Of a stretch of DNA of 64,000 nt, positions 38,522 through 46,993 are shown in pieces. Positions within the stretch are counted from its first letter, which is position 1. The number at the start of each line of letters is the position of its first letter. Position numbers and translations under genes: made by a program. The notes beneath the pieces are model-generated. The model worked only from the letters and a program-made list of their open reading frames with translations. It did no database searches and was not told where the DNA came from. This stretch comes from Gammaproteobacteria bacterium (GTDB lineage: Bacteria; Pseudomonadota; Gammaproteobacteria; Pseudomonadales; Porticoccaceae): assembly GCA_016708925.1 (NCBI GenBank), contig JADJET010000011.1, positions 23,925 through 87,924 of the forward strand, written 5' to 3'.

Positions 38522-39652
38522 GTGAAACCCATGATCTCCGCCGATTCCCACATCGTCGAGCCGCCCAACTGCTATGTCGATTTCATCGAGCCCAAATACC
38601 GCGCCACCGCGCCCCACATCGAGAAGAACAAGCACGGCGTCGATACCTTCGTCATCGAGGGCGTAAAGCATGGATTGCCCCTGGGCCTGCTCGCCGGCGC
38701 CGGCATTCCTCCGGCGCAATTGCGCGCCCAGCGCAGCGCCAACTTTGCCGACCTGGCCCGTGGCAGTTGGGACCCCAAGAGCCGCATCGCGATCCAGGAC
38801 GAAGAAAACGTCTGCGGCGAAATCATTTACGCATCCGTCGGCATGGTGATGTGCAGCCACCCCGATTTCGCCTACAAATCCGCCTGCTTTCAGGCCTACA
38901 ACCGCTGGCTCCAGACTTTCTGTGCCGGCGCGCCCAGGCGCCTGTTCGGGCTGGCGCAAACGGCAGTGGCCTCGGTCGACGAGGCGATTGCCGACTTCCG
39001 GCGCGCCAAGGAGATGGGCATGGTCGGCATGATGATGACCGGCAACCCCCAGCACGAGGACTACGATCACCCCGATTACGACGCGCTCTGGCAGTGCGCC
39101 GTCGATCTCGATCTGCCGATCTGCTTTCACATCCTCACTTCCAGCGATCACGGCGTCGAAACCGCCTTCAAGGCCGAGCGCGGCCATGCCGCCAATGGCT
39201 TCATGAACATCATTCGCGGCGTACAGAACGTGATGGGCGTGTTTCTCTTCGGCGGCGTGTTCGAGCGCCACCCCAAGCTGAAAATGGTGGTGGCCGAGGG
39301 TGACGCCGGCTGGGTACCGCACTATATGTACCGCGCCGATCACGCCGCCGAGCGGCTGGGTACCGGACTTGAGCGTTTCATCAGCAAAAAACCCAGCACT
39401 TACGTCGCCAACAATATCTGGTTCACCTTCCAGGACGACGCCACCGCCTATCAGACCGAAGTGCTGGTGGGCGACAAGGCGCTGGCGGACAGCGGCCACC
39501 TGATCTGGGCCAGCGACTATCCGCACACGGATTCGACCTACCCGCGCTCCCTCGACGTGTTGAACCGCCAGATGGCCCGCCTCACCGAGACGCAGCGCAA
39601 TGCGATCGTGCACGACAACGTGAAGCAACTGTTCAACCTGCCGGTTGACTGA
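38522..39652 (+). CDS. Amidohydrolase-family (ACMSD-like) metal-dependent hydrolase
   Basis: 376 residues from GTG 38522. MISADSHIVEPPNCYVDFI has the D-x-H metal site of amidohydrolase-2 proteins. Later ligands are in LPICFHILTSS, and WASDYPHTDSTYP gives the Asp-Tyr-Pro-His motif. PKLKMVVAEGDAGWVPHYMYRAD is typical of proteins found in aromatic and terpenoid degradation clusters. It decarboxylates or hydrolyses an unknown ring or acyl substrate. It stands alone and is intact; convergent with the TetR gene. Confidence 0.87.
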   Translation: MKPMISADSHIVEPPNCYVDFIEPKYRATAPHIEKNKHGVDTFVIEGVKHGLPLGLLAGAGIPPAQLRAQRSANFADLARGSWDPKSRIAIQDEENVCGEIIYASVGMVMCSHPDFAYKSACFQAYNRWLQTFCAGAPRRLFGLAQTAVASVDEAIADFRRAKEMGMVGMMMTGNPQHEDYDHPDYDALWQCAVDLDLPICFHILTSSDHGVETAFKAERGHAANGFMNIIRGVQNVMGVFLFGGVFERHPKLKMVVAEGDAGWVPHYMYRADHAAERLGTGLERFISKKPSTYVANNIWFTFQDDATAYQTEVLVGDKALADSGHLIWASDYPHTDSTYPRSLDVLNRQMARLTETQRNAIVHDNVKQLFNLPVD

Positions 39653-39681
39653 AGTCAGGGCTGGGCCGCCGGTGCTACCGC

Positions 39682-40329
39682 CTATTTTGCGGCGGTGGCA
39701 CCCGGCACCGGCTGGTACTGCGCCAAAAACAGCGCCACCGCGCGTTTGACCGTGAGTGCGCGCTGCGCGGCAGAGGGGATTTCGACGCCCAGCAACGCCT
39801 TGAGGTGAAGGTCGGAACGCACCAGGCTGAGAAATTCCCGCGCCATTACTTCAGCTTCCGGTGTGGCGAGCGAGTCCCAACCGCGCAGGGCACCCAGATA
39901 GTCGGCCAGTTGCATGACTACCTGGCCGGGGCCCCGCGCATAAAAAACCCGCGCCAGATCGGGGAAGTTGACGCCCTCCGCCATCACCATGCGGTAGAGC
40001 GCCAGACTCTGGGGTTGTACGAGTACATCGAGATAGGTCTGTCCGAAGCGGGTGAGCGTTGCGGCCAGTTCCTGTGTGGTATCGGCAGTGTCAGGCCGCT
40101 GATGTTCGATGGGGGCTGTCATCCGGGCGACGAGGGCCGTGATGATTTCCGCGAACAGATCCGCCTTGCAGCCAAAATGGCGGTAAACCGTGCCTTTGGA
40201 TCCACCCGCCAGCTGTACGATACGATCGATGCTCGCGCCCGCATAGCCGAGCTCCATGAACACCTCGGTGGCGGCTTCGAGAATCGCCGCACGCCGGATG
40301 TCACCCCGTGTGGGCGCCGGTGACTGCAT
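39682..40329 (-). CDS. TetR/AcrR-family repressor
   Basis: 215 residues from ATG 40329. The HTH region is ILEAATEVFMELGYAGASID and IVQLAGGSKGTVYRHFGCK. The C-terminal ligand domain resembles the AefR-like (TetR_C_7) group. It is divergent from emrA/emrB-type efflux genes, which it probably represses until a toxic ligand binds. A quasi-palindrome lies in the shared promoter region. Intact. Confidence 0.9.
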   Translation of the reverse strand: MQSPAPTRGDIRRAAILEAATEVFMELGYAGASIDRIVQLAGGSKGTVYRHFGCKADLFAEIITALVARMTAPIEHQRPDTADTTQELAATLTRFGQTYLDVLVQPQSLALYRMVMAEGVNFPDLARVFYARGPGQVVMQLADYLGALRGWDSLATPEAEVMAREFLSLVRSDLHLKALLGVEIPSAAQRALTVKRAVALFLAQYQPVPGATAAK

Positions 40330-40450
40330 GATCTTGTCCCTGTTGTGTGGCCGGGGGTGGTCCGGGGCAGCGTCGAACAAGCGGCGAACCCGGTTAACGC
40401 CAACACCATTTGCGCACAACGGTTGCGCGAGCTCCACCCCCACTGATACC

Positions 40451-40464
40451 GTACCGTACAGTAC
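40451..40464. promoter_or_regulatory. Quasi-palindrome in the TetR-EmrA intergenic region
   Basis: GTACCGTACAGTAC matches its reverse complement at 12 of 14 positions and extends into the flanking ACC/CGG. It lies 122 bases upstream of the TetR start and 90 before the HlyD-type gene. A candidate operator for the divergent TetR protein. Confidence 0.45.
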
Positions 40465-40553
40465 CGATTCAATGATAACAACGGCACCCCGGCAACCCAT
40501 CGCCGGGCGAGTACCGGACCAGTCTCACACCACGGCTACAGGGATCGCGGATC

Positions 40554-41624
40554 ATGAAGCGCAAGCTGATTCTGGCACTACTGGGCATTGCCGCTCTGAC
40601 GGCGATCATCGTTACGGGCAAACACTGGTGGTTCGAAGGCCGCTTCTGGGAGAGCACGAACAACGCCTACCTGCGCGCCGACATCACGGTCATCAGCTCC
40701 CGCGTTGCCGGACCGATAGCGGACGTGTTTGTAAAGGAAAACCAGCATGTCAATGCCGGCGACATTCTTTACTCCCTCGACAAGTCCGCCTATACCGCGC
40801 GCCGCGATCGCGCCCGGGCACTGGTGGCGCAACGCACGTCGGAACTGGAGCACCTGCAAACCCGACTGGCACACCAGGGTGCCGCCATCAACGCCAAGGA
40901 ATCCGAAGTGCTGACGGCGCGCGCCGAACTGGAGCGTGCCCGCCAGGATCTGATCCGCGCCGAAGTGCTGCAAACCAAGGGTTATACGGACCGCCAGCGC
41001 TACGACCACGCGCGCACCGATGTCGCCCGCGCCGAGTCCGAACTGGGTCGTACCCAGGCCAACCTCGCCGCCGAGCGGGCCCAGCTCGGCGTGTTGTCGG
41101 GTGAAGCCGCCGAACTCAAGGCCGCGCAGGAACTGGCAGAGGCCGAGCTGCGCCTGACGGAAATCGATCTGTACCTCACCGATGTGCGGGCGCCGGGTGC
41201 CGGCATCGTGGGCAACAAACAAGTCGAGCCCGGAGAATATTCCCTGACCGGCGTGCGCAAACTGGCCCTGGTGGACCTCGACGACATCTGGGTCAGCGCC
41301 AATTTCAAGGAAACCCAGCTGACCCATGTGGTGCCCGGTCAGAAAGCCGTGATTGATGTCGATGCCTTCCCGGACGAGCATTTCGCGGGCATCGTGGAGA
41401 GTGTGTCGCCCGCGAGCGGCGCCGAGTTCAGCCTACTGCCCCCCGACAATGCCACTGGCAATTTCACCAAGATCGTGCAGCGCGTGCCGGTCAAGATTGT
41501 CCTCGACCACAGCAACGCGATGGTCGCGCGGTTGCGGCCCGGCATGTCGGTGACCGCTCGTATCGACACCCGCGGCAGCGGGGAAGCCGATAACAAAAAG
41601 CTCGCACAGAATGACGGTTCCTGA
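40554..41624 (+). CDS. HlyD/EmrA-type membrane fusion protein
   Basis: 356 residues. An N-terminal membrane anchor (about 4-22) is followed by a lipoyl-like half-motif STNNAYLRADITVISSRVAG. A long coiled coil (about 80-210) is rich in Ala, Glu and Arg. The second half-motif is DVRAPGAGIVGNKQVEPGEY, and a beta-barrel includes WVSANFKETQLTHVVPGQ. It bridges the EmrB-type pump to an outer-membrane channel. The next gene begins within about 32 bases. Intact. Confidence 0.92.
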   Translation: MKRKLILALLGIAALTAIIVTGKHWWFEGRFWESTNNAYLRADITVISSRVAGPIADVFVKENQHVNAGDILYSLDKSAYTARRDRARALVAQRTSELEHLQTRLAHQGAAINAKESEVLTARAELERARQDLIRAEVLQTKGYTDRQRYDHARTDVARAESELGRTQANLAAERAQLGVLSGEAAELKAAQELAEAELRLTEIDLYLTDVRAPGAGIVGNKQVEPGEYSLTGVRKLALVDLDDIWVSANFKETQLTHVVPGQKAVIDVDAFPDEHFAGIVESVSPASGAEFSLLPPDNATGNFTKIVQRVPVKIVLDHSNAMVARLRPGMSVTARIDTRGSGEADNKKLAQNDGS

Positions 41625-41656
41625 GTGAGCCAAACTCCAACGGACCTTCTACCCAA

Positions 41657-43246
41657 GTGAGCGGCGCGGCCATCACAGCAGCCGCGGATGCCGCGCCGGA
41701 TCGGGTTTCCGTCGGCACTTGGCTGACCGTGTTCGGCGGCGTGCTGGGCGCCTTCATCGCCGTTCTCAACATCCACATCACCAACGCCTCGCTGAAGGAT
41801 ATCCAGGGCGCGCTGGGCGCGACCCTCGAAGAGGGCTCCTTCATCTCCACTGCCTATCTGACGGCGGAAATCATGGTGATTCCCATCACCGGCTGGCTCA
41901 CCCAGGTGTTCGGACTGCGGCGCTATATCCTCTGGAATACCGTGCTGTTCATGTTTTTCACGACGCTCTGCGCGACGGCCTGGAATCTGGAATCCATGCT
42001 GGTATTCCGCGCCCTGGCGGGGTTCTCCGGAGGCACGCTGATCCCGCTGTCGTTCGCGATCATCCTGACTCTGTTGCCCGCCAGCAAGCAGGCGGTCGGT
42101 ATGGGCATGTTCGCTCTGACGGCCACCCAGGCACCCACCATCGGCCCGACGCTCGGCGGTTATCTGTCGGAAAATTTCGGCTGGGAGACTATCTTTTATC
42201 TCCAGCTCGTCCCCACCAGCATCATGTTCTTCCTGCTCTGGCGCGGGCTAAAGCCGGCAGCCGGCAATCTGGCTCTGCTGAAAAAAGGCGACTGGTGGGG
42301 AATCGCCACCATGGCGGTGGGGCTCGGCACCCTCGAAATCGTGCTGGAAGAAGGCAATCGCAAGGACTGGTTCGAATCCGATTTCATCGTGCGTGGCGCG
42401 GTGCTGGCCGGGATCAGCCTGCTGTTGTTCTTCATCATTGAGCTGACCGGTAAAAACCCCTTTATCAACCTGCGCCTGATGCTGCGGCGCAATTTCGGGC
42501 TCGCCAATATCGTCAACGTGGTGCTGGGACTCGGACTCTACGGCTCGGTGTTCATCATGCCGCTGTACCTCACCCAGGTGCATGGTTACAACGCGCTCCA
42601 GATCGGTCAGGTGATGATGTGGATCGGCCTGCCGCAGCTGGTGATGGTGCCCATCGTCTTGCGTCTGATGAAAATCGTGGACCTGCGCATTCTGCTCGCC
42701 ATCGGCGCGGGCGTATTTGGCCTGAGCTGCCTGCTCAATATCCACATGACCACCGACTACGCCTACGACAGTATTGTGATGCCGCACCTCATCCGCGGCC
42801 TCGGCATGCCGTTCATCATGATCCCCCTGTCGGTGATCGGCACTGCCGGCATTGAGCCGGCGCAGGTGGGCTCGGCGTCGGGACTGTTCAACGTGATGCG
42901 CAATCTGGGCGGGTCCATCGGTATCGCGCTGCTGGCGACTTTTGTCACCGTGCGCGAGCACTTCCACTCCAACCAGATTCTGGAGTCGGTCTCGCTCTAC
43001 AACCCCATCACCCAGGAGCGCGTGCAGACCATGACCGGGTATTTCGCGTCCCTGGGCGCCGATCCGGAACTGGCACAGCGGCAGGCACTGCTGGCAATCG
43101 ACGCCATAGCGCGCCGGCAAAGTCAGGTGATGGCATTCAACGATGCGTTCTATGTGATCGGCACGGCCTTTATCATCAGCCTGTTGGTGATCGCCTGCCT
43201 CAAGAAAGTACCGGCGGCGGGGAGCCACCCACCCGCAGCGGACTGA
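41657..43246 (+). CDS. EmrB/QacA-type DHA2 MFS drug transporter
   Basis: 529 residues with 14 predicted helices. Motifs FGGVLGAFIAVLNIHITNASL, ISTAYLTAEIMVIPITGWL and the motif-C-like ALTATQAPTIGPTLGG mark DHA2 pumps. GTG 41657 is used. The preceding GTG at 41624 opens MSQTPTDLLP in a frame that stops just before, so the true start may be 41624 with one lost base. It exports hydrophobic toxins with EmrA. The stop lies in a hairpin shared with the convergent gene. Confidence 0.92.
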   Translation: MSGAAITAAADAAPDRVSVGTWLTVFGGVLGAFIAVLNIHITNASLKDIQGALGATLEEGSFISTAYLTAEIMVIPITGWLTQVFGLRRYILWNTVLFMFFTTLCATAWNLESMLVFRALAGFSGGTLIPLSFAIILTLLPASKQAVGMGMFALTATQAPTIGPTLGGYLSENFGWETIFYLQLVPTSIMFFLLWRGLKPAAGNLALLKKGDWWGIATMAVGLGTLEIVLEEGNRKDWFESDFIVRGAVLAGISLLLFFIIELTGKNPFINLRLMLRRNFGLANIVNVVLGLGLYGSVFIMPLYLTQVHGYNALQIGQVMMWIGLPQLVMVPIVLRLMKIVDLRILLAIGAGVFGLSCLLNIHMTTDYAYDSIVMPHLIRGLGMPFIMIPLSVIGTAGIEPAQVGSASGLFNVMRNLGGSIGIALLATFVTVREHFHSNQILESVSLYNPITQERVQTMTGYFASLGADPELAQRQALLAIDAIARRQSQVMAFNDAFYVIGTAFIISLLVIACLKKVPAAGSHPPAAD

Positions 43247-43267
43247 CAGCTTGCGGAAAAGCTGTCA
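43244..43267. terminator. Hairpin between emrB-type and cls genes
   Basis: TGACAGCTT, loop GCGGAA, AAGCTGTCA. It includes the stop codon of the transporter. No T run follows, so it is a weak or rho-assisted terminator at best. Confidence 0.35.
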
Positions 43268-44770
43268 AAGATACGGCGAAAACAACCAGCACAGGGCATC
43301 ACGGGTGCGCACGGCGAGCGAGCGCCCAGCCATTTCGGCACCGGTAACCGGGCGCGAACGCTCCACCAGGGCGTCGAACAGGCCGCTCATTTCAGCGCCG
43401 AACGCCGGATCGAACACCTCCACGCCGAGTTCATAGTTGAGCCGCAAACTGCGCGGATCGATGTTCGCCGATCCCAGCAGCACATAGCCCTCATCCACCA
43501 CCACCAGCTTGCTGTGGTTGAACGGCGGCGGTTGGTAGAACACGCGCACTTCCCGGTGGAGCAGTTCCCAGAGCAGGTTGCGGGTCGCCCAGTGTACATA
43601 GGGCAGATTGCTCCGCTCCGGGAGCAGGATAGTCACCGCGACGCCACGCAATGCCGCACTCTGCAGACCGGCAATCAATTCCCGTGACGGCAGAAAATAC
43701 GGCGTCATGATTCGTACACTGTGCCGCGCGGCGCTGACGGCGGACTGCAATACCAGCGCGAGCTGATCCAGATTCTCGTCGGGTCCGTCCGCGATCACCC
43801 GGCACTGACTGGACCCCGTCACCCCGGTGGCTTCATCCGCCGGAATATCCATTGCATCAACCGTGGCTGACCCATCTCCGCCGACCTGCCGCCAGGTATC
43901 GTTGAACACCCGCTGTAGGTCGCCGACTACCGGCCCTCCCAGCTGAAAATGCAGATCAGCCACCGGATGTTTGATGCACGGCGGGGCCAGCAGATGGCGA
44001 TCGCCGATATTGATACCACCGGCAAATGCCACCGCCCGGTCCACCACCAGCAACTTGCGATGATTGCGCAGATTGACGGCGAGATTGGGGGGCAGCAGCC
44101 GGGGCGGGTTGAAGGATCGCGCGTCGAAACCGTCGCGGCGCAGACGCCGGCGAATGCCGGGGGAATACCACTCGCCCATGCCGTCCAGCACCACGCGGAC
44201 TCGCACTCCGCGCTGCTGCGCGGCGGCCAGCGCCTCCACAAACCGGTGTCCGGTCGCGTTGTTCTCGAAGATATAGGTGGAAAGATCGACACTGACCGCG
44301 GCGGCGGCGATGGCCTCCAGCATGGCGGGATACGCCTGCTCGCCATTGCGAAGCGCGGTAATGCGATTGCCCGGGCGCAACGGCATGCCGCTGATGATGG
44401 CGCCGGCGCGCGCCAGATCGGACAGCCCAGACACGGGGAGACCGGCACCGCCAGGGCTGCGCAGCTCTGCGCTCACCGCCGGAGATGGGCGATTGCTGCG
44501 GCGCGCCCGTGCGCGCACCCGGTTGATGCCGAACAACAGGTACGCGAGCGGCCCGGCGATCGGCAACCCGAGAGCGACGACCATCCAGCCGAGCGCCGAA
44601 CGTGAATCGCGCTTGTTCAGCAATGCGTGCCAAGCCGCGCCCAGACCCAGCAGCGTCTGCACGACCAGCAGCACCCAGCCCCAGCCCCAGCCCCAGCCCC
44701 AGCCCCAGCCCCAGCCCCAGCCCCAGCCCCAGCCCCAGATCAGTGTCATGGCATCACTGGCGTCATTCAT
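43265..44770 (-). CDS. cls: Cardiolipin synthase/phospholipase D family with Trp-Gly repeat
   Basis: 501 residues from ATG 44770. After MNDASDAMTLI comes ten Trp-Gly pairs and a final Trp, then VLLVVQTLLGLGAAWHALL and the usual PLDc_N segment SALGWMVVALGLPIAGPLAY. Two HKD sites are present: NHRKLLVVDRAVAFAGGINIGD (as NHRKLLVVD) and NHSKLVVVDEGYVLLGSAN. It condenses phosphatidylglycerol into cardiolipin at the inner membrane. The Trp-Gly tract replaces what is normally the start of the first membrane helix and comes from a hexanucleotide microsatellite. Otherwise normal length and intact. Confidence 0.9.
   Translation of the reverse strand: MNDASDAMTLIWGWGWGWGWGWGWGWGWGWGWVLLVVQTLLGLGAAWHALLNKRDSRSALGWMVVALGLPIAGPLAYLLFGINRVRARARRSNRPSPAVSAELRSPGGAGLPVSGLSDLARAGAIISGMPLRPGNRITALRNGEQAYPAMLEAIAAAAVSVDLSTYIFENNATGHRFVEALAAAQQRGVRVRVVLDGMGEWYSPGIRRRLRRDGFDARSFNPPRLLPPNLAVNLRNHRKLLVVDRAVAFAGGINIGDRHLLAPPCIKHPVADLHFQLGGPVVGDLQRVFNDTWRQVGGDGSATVDAMDIPADEATGVTGSSQCRVIADGPDENLDQLALVLQSAVSAARHSVRIMTPYFLPSRELIAGLQSAALRGVAVTILLPERSNLPYVHWATRNLLWELLHREVRVFYQPPPFNHSKLVVVDEGYVLLGSANIDPRSLRLNYELGVEVFDPAFGAEMSGLFDALVERSRPVTGAEMAGRSLAVRTRDALCWLFSPYL
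44675..44739. repeat. CCCAGC hexanucleotide microsatellite inside cls
   Basis: Ten complete CCCAGC units (44675-44734) plus CCCAG, perfect throughout. On the coding strand TGG-GGC repeats give Trp-Gly. Unit length six keeps the frame whatever the copy number. Confidence 0.97.
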
Positions 44771-44897
44771 GCCAAGACCCCTCCGTTCAGGGCAAAGTCC
44801 GTATTGTAGCCGCGCACTGCTAGGTCGAAGGCTGCGCGCTGAAGTATGATTCCTGCGTTTTGCCGCGCTGCGCCTGTTTTCTGCCGAGGAAATTCGG

Positions 44898-46928
44898 ATG
44901 ACCTTCTCCCACCTGCTCGCAACCCTCGACCTGGGTTTCGTCACGCTTAAAAACCGCATCATGATGGGCTCGATGCACTCCGGGCTGGAACTCCTCGACC
45001 GGCCCTTCGCGCGCCTCGCGGCCTTCTACGGCGAGCGTGCCCGCGGCGGCGCGGGACTCATCGTCACCGGCGGTTACGCTCCCAACGACACCGGCCGTAT
45101 CGAGGACGGCGGACCTATTTTTCACCACGCCGACGATATTCCCAGTCACCGCCTGATCACCGACCGCGTGCACCGCGAGGGCGGCAAGATCCTGTTGCAG
45201 ATCCTGCATACCGGGCGCTATGCCAAAGACCCGAGCATCGTCGGCGTGTCCGATATCCGTTCACGCATCAATCCGCGCGTCCCCCGAGTACTGTCCAGTG
45301 AGGAAATCACGCAGTACGTCGAGGACTACGCCAACACCGCCGTGCTGGCGCGCTCCGCCGGCTACGACGGCGTCGAAGTCATGGGCTCGGAAGGCTATCT
45401 GATCAACCAGTTTCTGGCGCGGCGCACCAACAACCGCGGCGATGACTGGGGCGGCAGCTACGAAAACCGCATGCGTTTTGCCCTGGAAGTCGTGCGCCGC
45501 ATCCGCGCGCGGGTGGGCGCGGATTTCATCCTGATGTACCGCATCTCCTGCATCGATCTGGTGGAGGGCGGCGCCACCGGCGCGGAAACCGCCGAACTCG
45601 CGCAACGCCTGGAAGCGGCCGGTGTCAGCCTGTTCAACACCGGGGTCGGCTGGCACGAGGCGCACATTCCGACCATCGCCTACATGGTGCCGCGCGGGGC
45701 CTGGCGCTTCGCGGTCCGCAACATCACCGACCACGTCAAGGTGCCGGTGGTGGCGTCCAACCGCATCAATACGCCGGAAGTCGCCGAAGACATCATTGCG
45801 GGCGGCGACGCGCACATGGTGTCGCTCGCCCGCTCGATGCTGGCGGATCCCGAATTCGCGGCCAAGGTACAGGCCGGGCGCCCCGATACCATCAACACCT
45901 GCATCGGCTGCAATCAGGCCTGTCTCGACTTCATCTTCAAGGGCAAGCCTACCCGCTGCCTGGTCAATCCGCGCGCGGGACGCGAACTGGATGGCGAGGA
46001 AGCGCCACGCCGCACCGGGGCTTCACGCAAGGTCGCGGTGGTGGGCGCCGGTCCCGGCGGCCTGTCGGCGGCCGTCTCCGCCGCGCAACTCGGGCATCAG
46101 GTCACACTGTACGAAGCCGGCACCGACATCGGCGGCCAGATGAATCTCGCCAAGCGGGTTCCCGACAAGACCGAATTCCATGAACTGATCCGCTATTACC
46201 GTACCCGGCTCGCGGACCTGAACATCGCGGTGCGCCTCAACACCCGGGCAACACCCGAGGCACTGAAGGCCGCCGGCTTCGACGCGGTCGTGGTCGCCAC
46301 CGGTATCGGCCCGCGCACGCCGAACATAGAAGGTATCGACCATCCCATGGTCATCCCCTACGCCGACCTGCTCGCCGGCCGCCGCCAGGCCGGGCCACGG
46401 GTGGCGATTCTGGGCGCGGGCGGCATCGGCTACGACGCCGCCATGCTGCTTCTGCACGGGCACGGCGACAGCGCACCGGACACCGCTACTTTCCTCGCCA
46501 AGTGGGGCGTGGACACCAGTCTGCGCGCACCCGGCGGCCTGCTGCCGGGCGGACCCAGATTCCCGGCGCCGGCGCACCAGATCACCCTGTTCCAGCGCAA
46601 ACCCGGCGCCATGGGCCGCAGTCTCGGCCTGACCAGTGGCTGGGTACTGCGGGCGGAACTGGAAGGCAGCGGCGTGCGCTGCATCCCGGGGGTCAGCTAC
46701 CGCAAAATCGACGACGCCGGCCTGCATTACCGCCTCGGCGACGAAGATCAGGTGCTGGCGGTGGACAGCGTCATCATCTGCACCGGCCAGGAACCGCTGG
46801 ACGAGTTGAGTACAGCGTTGGGCGCTTTGAGCATCCCGGCCCATGCCATCGGCGGCGCCCGCCAGGCGGCGGAACTGGATGCCTTTGCGGCCATTGCGGC
46901 CGGCAACGAAGTCGCTGCAACGCTCTGA
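44898..46928 (+). CDS. fadH: 2,4-dienoyl-CoA reductase FadH
   Basis: 676 residues, GAGGAA before ATG 44898. The N-terminal TIM barrel (old yellow enzyme) has LQILHTGRYAKDP and EVMGSEGYLINQFL. A [4Fe-4S] site CIGCNQACLDF with a later CLVNP (about 335-354) joins it to an FAD/NAD half starting VAVVGAGPGGLSAA and a second VAILGAGGIGYD. All match E. coli FadH (672 residues). It removes double bonds during unsaturated fatty-acid oxidation. A strong bidirectional terminator follows. Related OYE-type reductases are hard to exclude fully. Confidence 0.9.
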   Translation: MTFSHLLATLDLGFVTLKNRIMMGSMHSGLELLDRPFARLAAFYGERARGGAGLIVTGGYAPNDTGRIEDGGPIFHHADDIPSHRLITDRVHREGGKILLQILHTGRYAKDPSIVGVSDIRSRINPRVPRVLSSEEITQYVEDYANTAVLARSAGYDGVEVMGSEGYLINQFLARRTNNRGDDWGGSYENRMRFALEVVRRIRARVGADFILMYRISCIDLVEGGATGAETAELAQRLEAAGVSLFNTGVGWHEAHIPTIAYMVPRGAWRFAVRNITDHVKVPVVASNRINTPEVAEDIIAGGDAHMVSLARSMLADPEFAAKVQAGRPDTINTCIGCNQACLDFIFKGKPTRCLVNPRAGRELDGEEAPRRTGASRKVAVVGAGPGGLSAAVSAAQLGHQVTLYEAGTDIGGQMNLAKRVPDKTEFHELIRYYRTRLADLNIAVRLNTRATPEALKAAGFDAVVVATGIGPRTPNIEGIDHPMVIPYADLLAGRRQAGPRVAILGAGGIGYDAAMLLLHGHGDSAPDTATFLAKWGVDTSLRAPGGLLPGGPRFPAPAHQITLFQRKPGAMGRSLGLTSGWVLRAELEGSGVRCIPGVSYRKIDDAGLHYRLGDEDQVLAVDSVIICTGQEPLDELSTALGALSIPAHAIGGARQAAELDAFAAIAAGNEVAATL

Positions 46929-46948
46929 GGAAGCCGCCCGATGAAGTA

Positions 46949-46978
46949 AAAAAAACGGGGCCGAAGCCCCGTTTTTTT
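46949..46978. terminator. Bidirectional terminator between fadH and pnp
   Basis: AAAAAAACGGGGC, loop CGAA, GCCCCGTTTTTTT. Perfect stem with A and T runs, ends both transcripts. Confidence 0.95.
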
Positions 46979-46993
46979 ATTGCGCTGGCGCCA

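Noticed and set aside
44675..44739. Possible CRISPR array
   Set aside because: Perfect 6-bp units with no spacers; it is a coding microsatellite. The 385-1015 repeats also lack short repeat/spacer structure.
44277..44849. Pro-Gln repeat protein opposite cls
   Set aside because: It is the antisense translation of the microsatellite; the PLD frame carries both HKD motifs.
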